This document shows positions 1 to 7,669 of a DNA stretch of 64,000 bases, in pieces. A program made the position numbers and the translations under genes. The first letter of the stretch is position 1. Every line of letters starts with the position of its first letter. The notes under the pieces were generated by a model. It had not been told where the DNA came from, searched no databases, and saw only the letters and a program-made list of their open reading frames with translations. The DNA lies in contig CALEZD010000012.1 in the NCBI GenBank assembly GCA_937928385.1, forward strand, positions 1 to 64,000, written 5' to 3'. The DNA is from an uncultured Bacteroidota bacterium. Lineage in GTDB: Bacteria; Bacteroidota; Bacteroidia; Chitinophagales; Chitinophagaceae.

Positions 1-22
1 AAATTAAAAAACCAAAACCTTT

Positions 23-499
23 ATGACAAAGCAAATTTTTACCGCACTTACACTTTTGTTGTTTTCAGGATTCTTGCTTACATCCTGCAAAAAAGAGAAA
101 CCAAATGTTGTACCAGGCACAACTGAATACCTGGCTGGGAAATGGCTGGTTACACATTTTGCCTACGACGACAACAGGAATAAAAAACTGGATGAGCAGG
201 AAAAAGAATCCGCCGGATACGGCGATGAGCTTTCCATTTTCTTTAGTACAGATGGTACTGGATATACCAGTTGGTACTCCTACTACGATTCCAGCTCAGA
301 AACAGATAATTTTACCTGGAAGCTGGAAAACAACGATAAAAACATTCGTATGATTACAGATTACGGGTATGGTGCCGATACTACTTATATGAAAATTTAT
401 GAGTTAAATATAGACAAGTGCATCCTGGAGAGCAATGAGAACTATGGGTACGGGCCGGATTACACAGAATGGGTAATTATGCAAAAGCAAAGACAGTAA
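23..499 (+). CDS. Lipocalin-like lipoprotein, hypothetical
   Basis: Small secreted lipoprotein of 158 residues. The N-terminus is a signal peptide with a lipobox (LLTSC, Cys about 22) followed by KKEK, typical of Bacteroidota envelope lipoproteins. The mature part begins with a short 'LAGKWLVTHF' stretch, as in lipocalin-like proteins of this phylum (established pattern: 'L.G.W.' then beta strands). It contains a DDNRNKKLDEQE stretch that resembles a loose Asp/Asn-rich calcium loop. No catalytic motif is visible. A strong hairpin terminator lies 31 bases after the stop. The gene stands alone on the plus strand, so context says little about function. The fold assignment is tentative. Confidence 0.75.
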   Translation: MTKQIFTALTLLLFSGFLLTSCKKEKPNVVPGTTEYLAGKWLVTHFAYDDNRNKKLDEQEKESAGYGDELSIFFSTDGTGYTSWYSYYDSSSETDNFTWKLENNDKNIRMITDYGYGADTTYMKIYELNIDKCILESNENYGYGPDYTEWVIMQKQRQ

Positions 500-530
500 A
501 GCACCCGCACAACAGCTTATTCCCAATATA

Positions 531-554
531 AAAGCCCCGTAAAAACGGGGCTTT
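531..554. terminator. Bidirectional rho-independent terminator
   Basis: Perfect 10-bp stem AAAGCCCCGT / ACGGGGCTTT with an AAAA loop. A/T runs on both sides let it serve both the lipoprotein gene to the left and the converging rhodanese-thioredoxin gene to the right. Confidence 0.85.
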
Positions 555-583
555 CTGTATGTAACAGGTAAACGATACGAAAA

Positions 584-1306
584 TCAATTAAAGGTAGTTA
601 TTTTTTCTAATAATTCACTCTTTCCTATATAGCCTATATGGCTCCACACCATTTTTTGGTTTTTGTACATTAAAATAGTGGGTATGCCGGTTATATTCAG
701 GTGTTGGGCGATGGCTGTATTCTTATCCGTGTTTATCTTTTTCAGCTCTAAAATACCTGCTTTTTCCTCAGCTATTTCCTTCAAAAACGGGTCCATTTTC
801 TTGCACGGAGTGCACCATGTAGCATAAAAATCTACCAATACCAGCTTGTCTGTATCCAGTAGTTTTTGATATTCTTCCAGGTTAAGGCCCTGTAATTTAG
901 AGGCCTCTCCGTTATCCAATGCCATACCCTCATTTTTCCAGCGGGTAATACCCCCATCCAGGTCGTACACCTCGGTAAACCCCATTCCCTTCAACATCTG
1001 TACAGCCTGTCCGCTCCTTCCGCCCGACTTGCAGTACACAAATACCGGCTTGCTTTTATCCAGCTTACCTACCTGCTCTTTAAAGTCGGGGCTATACCAG
1101 TCTATATTTAAGGCGTTTTTAATGTGCCCGTCGTTGTACTCACCTGCGGTACGTACATCCAGCAGGATTTCGTCTTTTTTATCATTCAATCCTGCCTTAA
1201 AGGCATTGGGGTTCAACTCATTGCCTTTGGGGCTTGAGTTGCAGGCAAAGAAACTCAGCGATAATGCTGCAGCCAATACAAGGGTTTTATTCATCATTCT
1301 TTTCAT
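584..1306 (-). CDS. Rhodanese-thioredoxin fusion lipoprotein
   Basis: Two-domain periplasmic thiol/sulfur protein of 240 residues. The signal peptide ends in a lipobox (SFFAC, Cys22). Residues about 30-125 form a rhodanese domain with active Cys92 in VYCKSGGRS and the usual DVR and 'GGI..W' motifs. Residues about 140-240 form a thioredoxin domain with WCTPC at 164-168 and a cis-Pro 'TGIPT' loop. Rhodaneses carry sulfane sulfur on Cys and thioredoxins reduce disulfides or persulfides, so the fusion suggests persulfide transfer and reduction at the envelope (inference). It lies 25 bases downstream of a thioredoxin gene on the same strand, probably one transcript. Confidence 0.9.
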   Translation of the reverse strand: MKRMMNKTLVLAAALSLSFFACNSSPKGNELNPNAFKAGLNDKKDEILLDVRTAGEYNDGHIKNALNIDWYSPDFKEQVGKLDKSKPVFVYCKSGGRSGQAVQMLKGMGFTEVYDLDGGITRWKNEGMALDNGEASKLQGLNLEEYQKLLDTDKLVLVDFYATWCTPCKKMDPFLKEIAEEKAGILELKKINTDKNTAIAQHLNITGIPTILMYKNQKMVWSHIGYIGKSELLEKITTFN

Positions 1307-1331
1307 TAAGTATGCTTTTTATTATTTTAAA

Positions 1332-1631
1332 TCATGCGTACTGCTCTACCACTTTCTGCAACTGGTTAGCAGGTACTACGCCACTCTGGCGCCACTTTAC
1401 CTGCCCGCTTTTAAACAATATCAGAGTAGGCACACCGCTGATACCATAAGCCTGTGCTGCACCCTGGTTGCGGTCTACATCCACTTTGATAATATTGGCT
1501 TTATCGCCTATCTTATTTTTTAATTCTGCCAGTATGGGTGCCATCATTTTACACGGCCCGCACCATTCTGCCGAAAAATCCACCAGAACCGGTTTGTCAG
1601 CATTTATTAGGTCATTAAAACTTTGTGCCAT
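1332..1631 (-). CDS. trxA: Thioredoxin
   Basis: Cytoplasmic thioredoxin of 99 residues, slightly short for the family (about 105) but complete. The redox motif WCGPC is at 23-27, the buried Asp is in 'VLVDFSAEW', and the cis-proline is in SGVPT near 68. No signal peptide is present. It reduces protein disulfides and commonly feeds peroxiredoxins. Here it is divergent from a 1-Cys peroxiredoxin gene and followed on the same strand by a rhodanese-thioredoxin lipoprotein, which makes a small thiol-redox neighbourhood. The 246-base divergent region carries inverted repeats that could be operators. Confidence 0.95.
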   Translation of the reverse strand: MAQSFNDLINADKPVLVDFSAEWCGPCKMMAPILAELKNKIGDKANIIKVDVDRNQGAAQAYGISGVPTLILFKSGQVKWRQSGVVPANQLQKVVEQYA

Positions 1632-1692
1632 TGTTCAATAGGTTTTGAATGTATGTTATGCAAATATCCGCATTATCATCTTCAAAAAAGGT

Positions 1693-1799
1693 GATAAATG
1701 TTACACAATCACAGTTTTAAGCTATCTGTAACAAAGGTGTCATTTATCATGCGCAAAACTGTTCATTTTTGCTTGTCGTTGCTTACCTGACAATTGTCA
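1693..1799. promoter_or_regulatory. Divergent regulatory region with inverted repeats
   Basis: Between trxA (minus) and the peroxiredoxin (plus). GATAAATG (1693-1700) is mirrored by CATTTATC (1741-1748). TGTTACA (1699-1705) is mirrored by TGTAACA (1727-1733). A perfect 12-bp palindrome TGACAATTGTCA lies at 1788-1799. These are candidate binding sites for a dimeric regulator. No specific regulator can be named from sequence alone. Confidence 0.4.
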
Positions 1800-1877
1800 A
1801 AATTAATGCTGACAATAATCATAAGCTGCGGATGAATTATAAAGTAGTTTCGTTAAAGTTTTAAAAACACCAGAGAT

Positions 1878-2519
1878 ATGAATGAAGTAATGACCATGCC
1901 GCGTATCGGCGATCAAGCGCCCGATTTCGAAGCGCTGACAACAACGGGAAAGCTGAAATTCAGCGATTATAATAAAGACAGCTGGGTAATTATGTTTTCG
2001 CACCCGGCAGATTTCACCCCGGTATGCACTACCGAGCTTTCTGCTTTCGCAACTGAAGAAGATTACTTTACCTCGAAGAATACCAAATTGATAGGTTTAA
2101 GTATAGACAGTATACACTCACACATTGCCTGGGTAAATAATGTTAAAAAGAACCTGGGTATCCTGATGAAATTTCCCATCATTGCTGATATAGACATGAA
2201 GGTGGCTAAACTATATGGTATGCTGCAACCCGGTGAGAGTGAAACAGCCGCTGTACGTGCCGTATTCTTCATAGACCCGACCGGGAAAATCAGGTTAATC
2301 ATGTACTATCCGTTGAATGTGGGGCGTAACATGGCTGAAATAAAGAGGGTATTGGCGGCGTTGCAAACCAGTGACAAGCATAAAGTAGCAATACCGCTTA
2401 ACTGGGAGCCCGGAGACAAGGTAATAGTTCCCCCGCCCAAGACTGTAGAAGAAATGGAAGCGCGAGAAAAGAGCGATTATGAAATGATTGACTTTTACCT
2501 CGCCAGGAAAACCATATAG
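1878..2519 (+). CDS. 1-Cys peroxiredoxin (Prx6 type)
   Basis: Peroxidase of 213 residues that reduces H2O2 and organic peroxides. The active site HPADFTPVCTTE is at about 42-53, with peroxidatic Cys50. No other cysteine is present, so this is a 1-Cys enzyme that needs an external reductant. The long C-terminal part (about 160-213, ending in DYEMIDFYLARK) is typical of the Prx6/AhpC-TSA C-terminal domain. ATGs at residues 5 and 7 are alternative starts, and 'PRIGDQAPDF' is where family homology normally begins. The thioredoxin gene is divergent to it, and a persulfide dioxygenase-like gene follows 34 bases downstream, possibly co-transcribed. Confidence 0.93.
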   Translation: MNEVMTMPRIGDQAPDFEALTTTGKLKFSDYNKDSWVIMFSHPADFTPVCTTELSAFATEEDYFTSKNTKLIGLSIDSIHSHIAWVNNVKKNLGILMKFPIIADIDMKVAKLYGMLQPGESETAAVRAVFFIDPTGKIRLIMYYPLNVGRNMAEIKRVLAALQTSDKHKVAIPLNWEPGDKVIVPPPKTVEEMEAREKSDYEMIDFYLARKTI

Positions 2520-2553
2520 TAACGTTTAATAAAAATCTTAATAAACAAATATT

Positions 2554-3966
2554 ATGAAAGTAGAACAGATTTATACAGGCTGCCTGGCACAAGGCGCTTA
2601 TTATATTGAAAGCAATGGAGAGGCAGCAGTGATAGACCCCTTGCGCGAAGTGCAGCCATATATAGATCGTGCAGAAAAAAGCGGTGCAAAAATCAAGTAT
2701 GTACTGGAAACACACTTCCATGCCGATTTCGTGTCTGGGCACCTTGACCTGGCAAAGAAAACCGGTGCGCAGATAGTATATGGCCCAACGGCTCAACCGG
2801 GTTTTGATGCATTGGTAGCAGAAGACGGCCAGGTGTTCAAATTGGGTGATGTAACTATTAAAGTATTGCATACGCCCGGCCATACTATGGAGAGTGCCTG
2901 CTTCCTGCTGACAGACGAAAATGGTAAAGATACGGGACTGTTCAGCGGCGATACATTATTTATTGGCGATGTAGGCCGCCCCGACCTGGCACAGAAAGCT
3001 GCTAATATGACGCAAGAGCAATTGGCCGAAACCTTGTACGATTCTCTGCACAACAAAATAATGCCCCTGGCCGACGATATTATTGTTTACCCCGCACATG
3101 GTGCCGGTAGTGCCTGTGGTAAAAATATGAGCAAAGAAACTACAGATACATTGGGCAATCAAAAGAAGACTAACTATGCCCTGCAACCCATGACAAGGGA
3201 GCAGTTTGCAAAAGAAGTAACTACAGGGCTTACACCTCCCCCAAAATACTTTCCCATGAATGTGATGATGAATAAGCAAGGGTATGAGAGTATAGATGTG
3301 GTACTGGAGCGTGGGCAACATGCATTGAGCCCCGATGCTTTTGAAGCCGCAGCCAATGAAACAGGTGCAGTAGTGCTGGATACCCGTGATGCGAATGTAT
3401 TTGCCAAAGGCTTTATCCCTAATTCCATAAACATTGGCATCAATGGCAACTTTGCCCCATGGGTAGGTGCACTGATACCCGATGTAAAGCAGGAGATATT
3501 GATAATCGCAGAGCAAGACCAAATTGAAGAAGTGCTTATCAGGCTGGCGCGTGTTGGTTACGACAATGTTTTGGGTTACCTGCAGGGTGGTTACAATGCC
3601 TGGAAAAGCGCCGGTAAAGATACAGACGCTATCAGGTCAATAAGTGCTGAAGAGTTTGCTGCACTGTCTCAGAAAGAGCACACGGATATTATGGACGTGC
3701 GCAGAAAGAGTGAATACGATAGCGAACACATTATAGGGGCTAAAAATGTACCACTCGATTACATCAACGATAGTATGTCAGAAGTAGATACTGATAAAAC
3801 CTGGTACGTACACTGTGCCGGTGGGTATCGTTCTATGATATTCGCCTCAATACTCAAAGCGCGTGGTTTTGACAATCTCATTAATGTGGAAGGTGGTTTC
3901 GGGGCCATAAAAGAAACAGGCAAATTTGATGTTTCAGAATACGTGTGTCCCACTACGCTTTTATAA
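2554..3966 (+). CDS. MBL-fold persulfide dioxygenase-like protein with two rhodanese domains
   Basis: Protein of 470 residues with an N-terminal metallo-beta-lactamase domain (about 1-240). The metal motif is THFHADF with His54, His56 and Asp58, followed by TPGHT and FSGDTLFIGDVGRPDL, as in ETHE1/persulfide dioxygenases. Two rhodanese repeats follow. The first (about 255-350) has no catalytic Cys, reading IIAEQDQIEE where the loop should be. The second (about 365-465) keeps Cys421 in VHCAGGYRS. This layout matches CstB-type sulfide-detoxifying proteins, which oxidise protein or glutathione persulfides. Its position among thioredoxin, rhodanese and peroxiredoxin genes fits reactive sulfur and oxidant defence (inference). 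Confidence 0.9.
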   Translation: MKVEQIYTGCLAQGAYYIESNGEAAVIDPLREVQPYIDRAEKSGAKIKYVLETHFHADFVSGHLDLAKKTGAQIVYGPTAQPGFDALVAEDGQVFKLGDVTIKVLHTPGHTMESACFLLTDENGKDTGLFSGDTLFIGDVGRPDLAQKAANMTQEQLAETLYDSLHNKIMPLADDIIVYPAHGAGSACGKNMSKETTDTLGNQKKTNYALQPMTREQFAKEVTTGLTPPPKYFPMNVMMNKQGYESIDVVLERGQHALSPDAFEAAANETGAVVLDTRDANVFAKGFIPNSINIGINGNFAPWVGALIPDVKQEILIIAEQDQIEEVLIRLARVGYDNVLGYLQGGYNAWKSAGKDTDAIRSISAEEFAALSQKEHTDIMDVRRKSEYDSEHIIGAKNVPLDYINDSMSEVDTDKTWYVHCAGGYRSMIFASILKARGFDNLINVEGGFGAIKETGKFDVSEYVCPTTLL

Positions 3967-3998
3967 TAAAGATGCCCAGGCAAACAAAACAAACACAT

Positions 3999-4030
3999 AC
4001 CCGCTCTTTTGAGCGGGTTTTCTTTTTATA
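3999..4030 (+). terminator. Rho-independent terminator
   Basis: Stem ACCCGCTC / GAGCGGGT with a TTTT loop (3999-4018), followed by TTTCTTTTTA. It ends the peroxiredoxin and MBL-rhodanese transcript. Confidence 0.85.
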
Positions 4031-4102
4031 TTCAGGCAATATATGATATAAGATTACGTTTTCAGGTAGAAGACATTTATACATCACCAAATCACACTCT
4101 TT

Positions 4103-4849
4103 ATGAATACGTTCTTAAAAGCCGGTATATGGCTCGCATGCCTTTGTGTGTTAATAATAATAGGCTGCAAAAAGAAAAAACCAGGCATATATACCAATGA
4201 ATTAACTATTGACACTTTTTACATGCCGGATATTATTACCGAAGGAAAATTGTACATCATGTCGCCTGTACGATATGGTCTAAACATTGACAACGTCACC
4301 TCAACCTATTGGGATTTTGGTGATAATACTACATCGCATGAATTGAAGCCTGCACATGCCTACGACAAACCGGGTGCCTACAAAGTTTCTGTGCGGGTAA
4401 TTACACCCGATACTGTATTTATGCTTGAAAGGGATATGAACATTATAGTGGGTACGGAAAGACTGAAGAAAGAAAGACGATGGCACGTGCGTATGATACA
4501 TAATGACAAAGGAGCAATGCAAAATGGGCCGGGTAATCCGAATCCGGCTTCGGTAAGGGAGTTTGATACTTCCTTTGCACTCAATGTCATTTCAGATTAT
4601 GAAATAGAAGTAGACGAGGAGAAATTTTTCCCCGATGATTACTGGTATTCAGTCGGTTTTTATTCAGCGATAAACGCATCTTATGAGCAGTATATTTCAT
4701 ACTATAATGGTTGGGCAACTGGTAATGTAAGCATCGCATACTATTTCAATAGTGATAGTATCGTCATGTACAGGTGGCACAGATATACAGATACACAGGA
4801 CGATAAATTGTGGGGTTACTACTTTGGGGTGTATACTACGGTTGATTAG
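4103..4849 (+). CDS. PKD-domain lipoprotein
   Basis: Secreted lipoprotein of 248 residues. The signal peptide ends in IIIGC (Cys about 22) followed by a lysine run. A PKD domain lies at about 65-110, shown by YWDFGDNTTS, then 'HAYDKPGAYKVSV', the hallmark strand-and-turn pattern of PKD folds used in surface binding. The C-terminal half (about 125-248) is rich in Tyr, Trp and Asp and is not recognised. No T9SS tail is present, so the protein is probably anchored by its lipid. The next gene is another lipoprotein, but a 100-base gap separates them. Confidence 0.8.
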   Translation: MNTFLKAGIWLACLCVLIIIGCKKKKPGIYTNELTIDTFYMPDIITEGKLYIMSPVRYGLNIDNVTSTYWDFGDNTTSHELKPAHAYDKPGAYKVSVRVITPDTVFMLERDMNIIVGTERLKKERRWHVRMIHNDKGAMQNGPGNPNPASVREFDTSFALNVISDYEIEVDEEKFFPDDYWYSVGFYSAINASYEQYISYYNGWATGNVSIAYYFNSDSIVMYRWHRYTDTQDDKLWGYYFGVYTTVD

Positions 4850-4949
4850 CACTTGTTAAATCGCACGACTGATTGGCCTGCTATTTACCGTTAACAATAA
4901 ATTTCTTTACCGCACGTTCTCTATCTGTTGAAACCCTTAATTTAGCATT

Positions 4950-5768
4950 ATGCGCCTGACAACAGCTATTCTCATATTTGTAACCGTTGGGGTCTTTTTC
5001 TCCTGCAAGAAGAAAGAAACGGTAAATACCCCTCAGCCTGAAGGTATCAAAGGCAATGCCTCAGCTATCATCATCAACCAGGTACAAGACTCTGTTTATA
5101 TCACATTCAGTGGCCTGGATATTACCACGGGTACACAGCCACATATCCTGGAGATGGTCCTGCCGCCATCAGACACATTGGTAATACCCCGCGCCGACCT
5201 GAAAGATGCCTATCGGTACCGGTACGACTGGCATACTAAAGATTACAGGCGAAGCAGTTGGATGCAGACAGATGCATCCGGGAAACCACAACTACAATCT
5301 ATAGACTATTATGGTGAGCAGCAGGATTATCCCATAATCATAAACGGGCAGCAACGCAATGAAATGCTGATATGCCTGGATGGCGACGGCCTGTCTACCA
5401 GGTGGGAGGCGGTAGACGCATTCGATACTTTAGGATTGTCTGTATGGGGTAGCCTTACAGAGCGTGAGCGTGTACAAAGCTTTGTTATAACAAGGTTTCA
5501 TACTATAAAACATAGTTTTGTGGATACGCCCAATAACCCCCGCACCACCAACCTCGCATTTACGATGGACATGTCAGCGCAGCGTATGTGGCTCAGGGTA
5601 ATACAAAAAGCTGATAGCTATGTATTGAGTAACGATTTATTGCCATGGCTCAATAAAACTACCCTGGCTAATGATACCTTATTTTATAGCCGGGTCACAA
5701 CGGATTCAACAGGCGTCATTTATCCGCAACCATATTACCTGTTGGTGCGAAAAAGTATAGAACGCTAA
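4950..5768 (+). CDS. Lipoprotein of unknown function
   Basis: Predicted lipoprotein of 272 residues with signal peptide and lipobox (VFFSCKKKE, Cys about 19). The rest looks like an all-beta periplasmic protein with many Thr, Val and Tyr alternations and a DxDG stretch near 'LICLDGDGL'. I recognise no family and see no catalytic signature. It sits between a PKD lipoprotein and a glutaminyl-cyclase lipoprotein, all on the plus strand, but the next gene has its own promoter, so they need not be one operon. Confidence 0.7.
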   Translation: MRLTTAILIFVTVGVFFSCKKKETVNTPQPEGIKGNASAIIINQVQDSVYITFSGLDITTGTQPHILEMVLPPSDTLVIPRADLKDAYRYRYDWHTKDYRRSSWMQTDASGKPQLQSIDYYGEQQDYPIIINGQQRNEMLICLDGDGLSTRWEAVDAFDTLGLSVWGSLTERERVQSFVITRFHTIKHSFVDTPNNPRTTNLAFTMDMSAQRMWLRVIQKADSYVLSNDLLPWLNKTTLANDTLFYSRVTTDSTGVIYPQPYYLLVRKSIER

Positions 5769-5791
5769 ATGCCACTCATTCAACTTAATAT

Positions 5792-5822
5792 TTTGTGTAC
5801 TAATCCCTTGCGCTTATTTTTG
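5792..5822 (+). promoter_or_regulatory. Bacteroidota-type promoter
   Basis: TTTG at 5792-5795, a 19-base spacer, then TATTTTTG at 5815-5822. This matches the Bacteroidota sigma-factor consensus (TTTG, 19-21 bases, TAnnTTTG). The start codon of the glutaminyl cyclase gene is 23 bases further on. Confidence 0.75.
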
Positions 5823-5845
5823 GGCCGGAAAATATATATTGCCTG

Positions 5846-6682
5846 ATGAATAAATTGTATATCTGCATCATTTTACTGTCGTCAGCATTGGCTTTCGGTT
5901 CATGTAAAGGAGAGGCTGAACAGGAGCAGCAAGTAAATGCCGACCAACCTGAAACAAACGTAGCCCTCACCCCTAATATACCTTATACGTTACTGAAGCA
6001 ATATCCGCATAAAACTGATGCATATACGCAGGGGCTGCAGTATGTAGATGGGTATATGTACGAGTGTACTGGCCATTATGGCGAATCATACGTGTATAAG
6101 TACGAGCTGGAAACCGGAAAAATATTAGAAGAGTACAAGCTGGACGATAAATATTTTGGTGAAGGCCTGACCGTAATGGGTGATAAAATATACGTTATCA
6201 CCTGGCGCGAAAAGACAGGGCTGATATTGGATAAGAAGACATTTAAATTAACAGGCACATTTGCGTTAGAAACAAGCGAAGGATGGGGGCTGACCAATGA
6301 CAGTACACACCTGGTATACAGCGACGGTACACCTTACCTGTACTTCCTCGACCCGGCCACATTGAAGCAGGTAAAACGTATAGAGGTGAGAGACCAGTAT
6401 GGGGCTGTAAGCAATATCAACGAGCTGGAATATATCAACGGGTATATTTATGCAAACCAATATGAAACAGATACTATCTTGAAAATTGACCCCAAAACGG
6501 GCAGGGTAATTGCACGTTCAGACCTGCGCAACATACGTACGCAGGCAGGTATCCCGCCCCGGAGCTACAATGAAGATATGCCGGAAGTATTGAATGGTAT
6601 TGCTTACGATAAAGAAAATAACCGAATCTTTGTAACAGGTAAAAACTGGCCCAAAATACTGGAAATAAAACTGGATAACTGA
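5846..6682 (+). CDS. Glutaminyl-peptide cyclotransferase, lipoprotein
   Basis: Envelope enzyme of 278 residues that converts N-terminal Gln of exported proteins to pyroglutamate. The N-terminus has a lipobox (AFGSC, Cys about 20). The body matches the five-bladed propeller (plant-type) glutamine cyclotransferase family: 'YPHKTDAYTQGLQY' near 55, 'GYMYECTGHYGES', 'YFGEGLTVMGDKIY', 'EGWGLTNDSTHL', and the end 'VLNGIAYDKENNRIFVTGKNWPKI'. Pyroglutamate capping is common on exported Bacteroidota proteins whose signal peptidase site is followed by Gln, and several proteins here are cut before Gln (for example AQ). The gene has its own clear promoter. Confidence 0.92.
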   Translation: MNKLYICIILLSSALAFGSCKGEAEQEQQVNADQPETNVALTPNIPYTLLKQYPHKTDAYTQGLQYVDGYMYECTGHYGESYVYKYELETGKILEEYKLDDKYFGEGLTVMGDKIYVITWREKTGLILDKKTFKLTGTFALETSEGWGLTNDSTHLVYSDGTPYLYFLDPATLKQVKRIEVRDQYGAVSNINELEYINGYIYANQYETDTILKIDPKTGRVIARSDLRNIRTQAGIPPRSYNEDMPEVLNGIAYDKENNRIFVTGKNWPKILEIKLDN

Positions 6683-6788
6683 TAAAGCATACCCAGTAGC
6701 ACGTAGATATACATACCCCGCATAAGGTATGTTTTCTAAATAATTGTTTTCCCACTTTTGTCAGCATAATCCGGCAGACAGCCCCTAT

Positions 6789-7028
6789 ATGGATAAAAAC
6801 CTAACAGTTTACCCCATTTCGTCAGGAGATATGCTCAACATATTCTCAAACGAAGATTTTGGGCATGTAAGGATAATGGATATGGCCGGCAATACTGTGT
6901 ACAATGCAACTATATTATTATCACATAATTTACAGGTCGACATCAGCGTATTGGCCAGGGCTACCTATATAGTGGAAGTGGAATATGCTAATAAGAAAAC
7001 ATCCCGCTCTGTTTTTGTCAAGATGTAA
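6789..7028 (+). CDS. Orphan T9SS C-terminal sorting-domain protein
   Basis: A 79-residue frame whose whole length looks like a type IX secretion type A sorting domain: 'LTVYPISSGDMLNIFS', 'VRIMDMAGNTVYNA', 'LQVDISVLARATYIVEVEYANKKTSRSVFVKM'. There is no signal peptide and no passenger domain. An in-frame ATG 45 bases upstream (6744) is possible, but the start at 6789 gives a tidy domain. It could be the remnant of a larger T9SS cargo gene whose 5' part was lost, or a real miniature protein. The upstream bases hold no obvious passenger remains. Confidence 0.6.
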   Translation: MDKNLTVYPISSGDMLNIFSNEDFGHVRIMDMAGNTVYNATILLSHNLQVDISVLARATYIVEVEYANKKTSRSVFVKM

Positions 7029-7111
7029 AAAATTCGGTTTCATCACCTTAAAATCCCGTAAAGGAGGAATTATATTGACCTTGCGGCGATAATAGTGTAT
7101 TTTTAATACCT

Positions 7112-7669
7112 ATGTTGCTGTTTCGTTTATGTATGTTGCTAACGATGCTGTTCTTTATGGACAGTACCGTAGCCCAGACGGTCTACAAGGTGCAGAAAAG
7201 CACTATAACGTTGAATTCCGACGCCCCGAACGAATTAATTAAAGCCACTTCTAAGAAACTGAAGGGATTAGTGAACGGCAGTAAGAAACAGTTTGCGTTT
7301 AAGGTGGAAGTTGCATCATTTGAGGGCTTCAACAGCCCCTTGCAGCGAGAGCATTTTAATGAAAACTATATGGAGAGTTTCAGGTTTCCCGACATAAGCT
7401 TTTCCGGTAAAATAATTGAGGATGTTGACCTCTCGCGGGATGGGAAATATACTATACGGGCCAAGGGCGAACTGGATATACATGGGGTAAGCAGGGACCG
7501 GATAATATATGCTGAGGTGGTAACCCGGAATGGTAGTATGGATGTGGTGTCAGATTTCAGGGTGGCGCTGGCAGACCATGATATAAAAATCCCCAGGGTA
7601 GTAAATGACAAGCTGGCTACCGAAGTGTATATTAATGTAAAAATGCTATTGTTAGAACAACAACCCTGA
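7112..7669 (+). CDS. YceI-family protein (first copy)
   Basis: Periplasmic protein of 185 residues with a cleavable signal peptide (about 1-21, ending VAQ). It shows the YceI lipocalin-like pattern: 'FKVEVASFEGFNSPLQREHFNENYMES', 'YTIRAKGELDIHGVSRD', 'VVSDFRVALADHDIKIPRV' (quoted in parts). YceI proteins bind isoprenoid chains such as quinones in a beta-barrel. The HFNENYMES motif recurs in a second YceI at 13056. Its stop overlaps the start of the sensor kinase by one base (TGATG), so expression is translationally coupled to the two-component system. Confidence 0.9.
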   Translation: MLLFRLCMLLTMLFFMDSTVAQTVYKVQKSTITLNSDAPNELIKATSKKLKGLVNGSKKQFAFKVEVASFEGFNSPLQREHFNENYMESFRFPDISFSGKIIEDVDLSRDGKYTIRAKGELDIHGVSRDRIIYAEVVTRNGSMDVVSDFRVALADHDIKIPRVVNDKLATEVYINVKMLLLEQQP

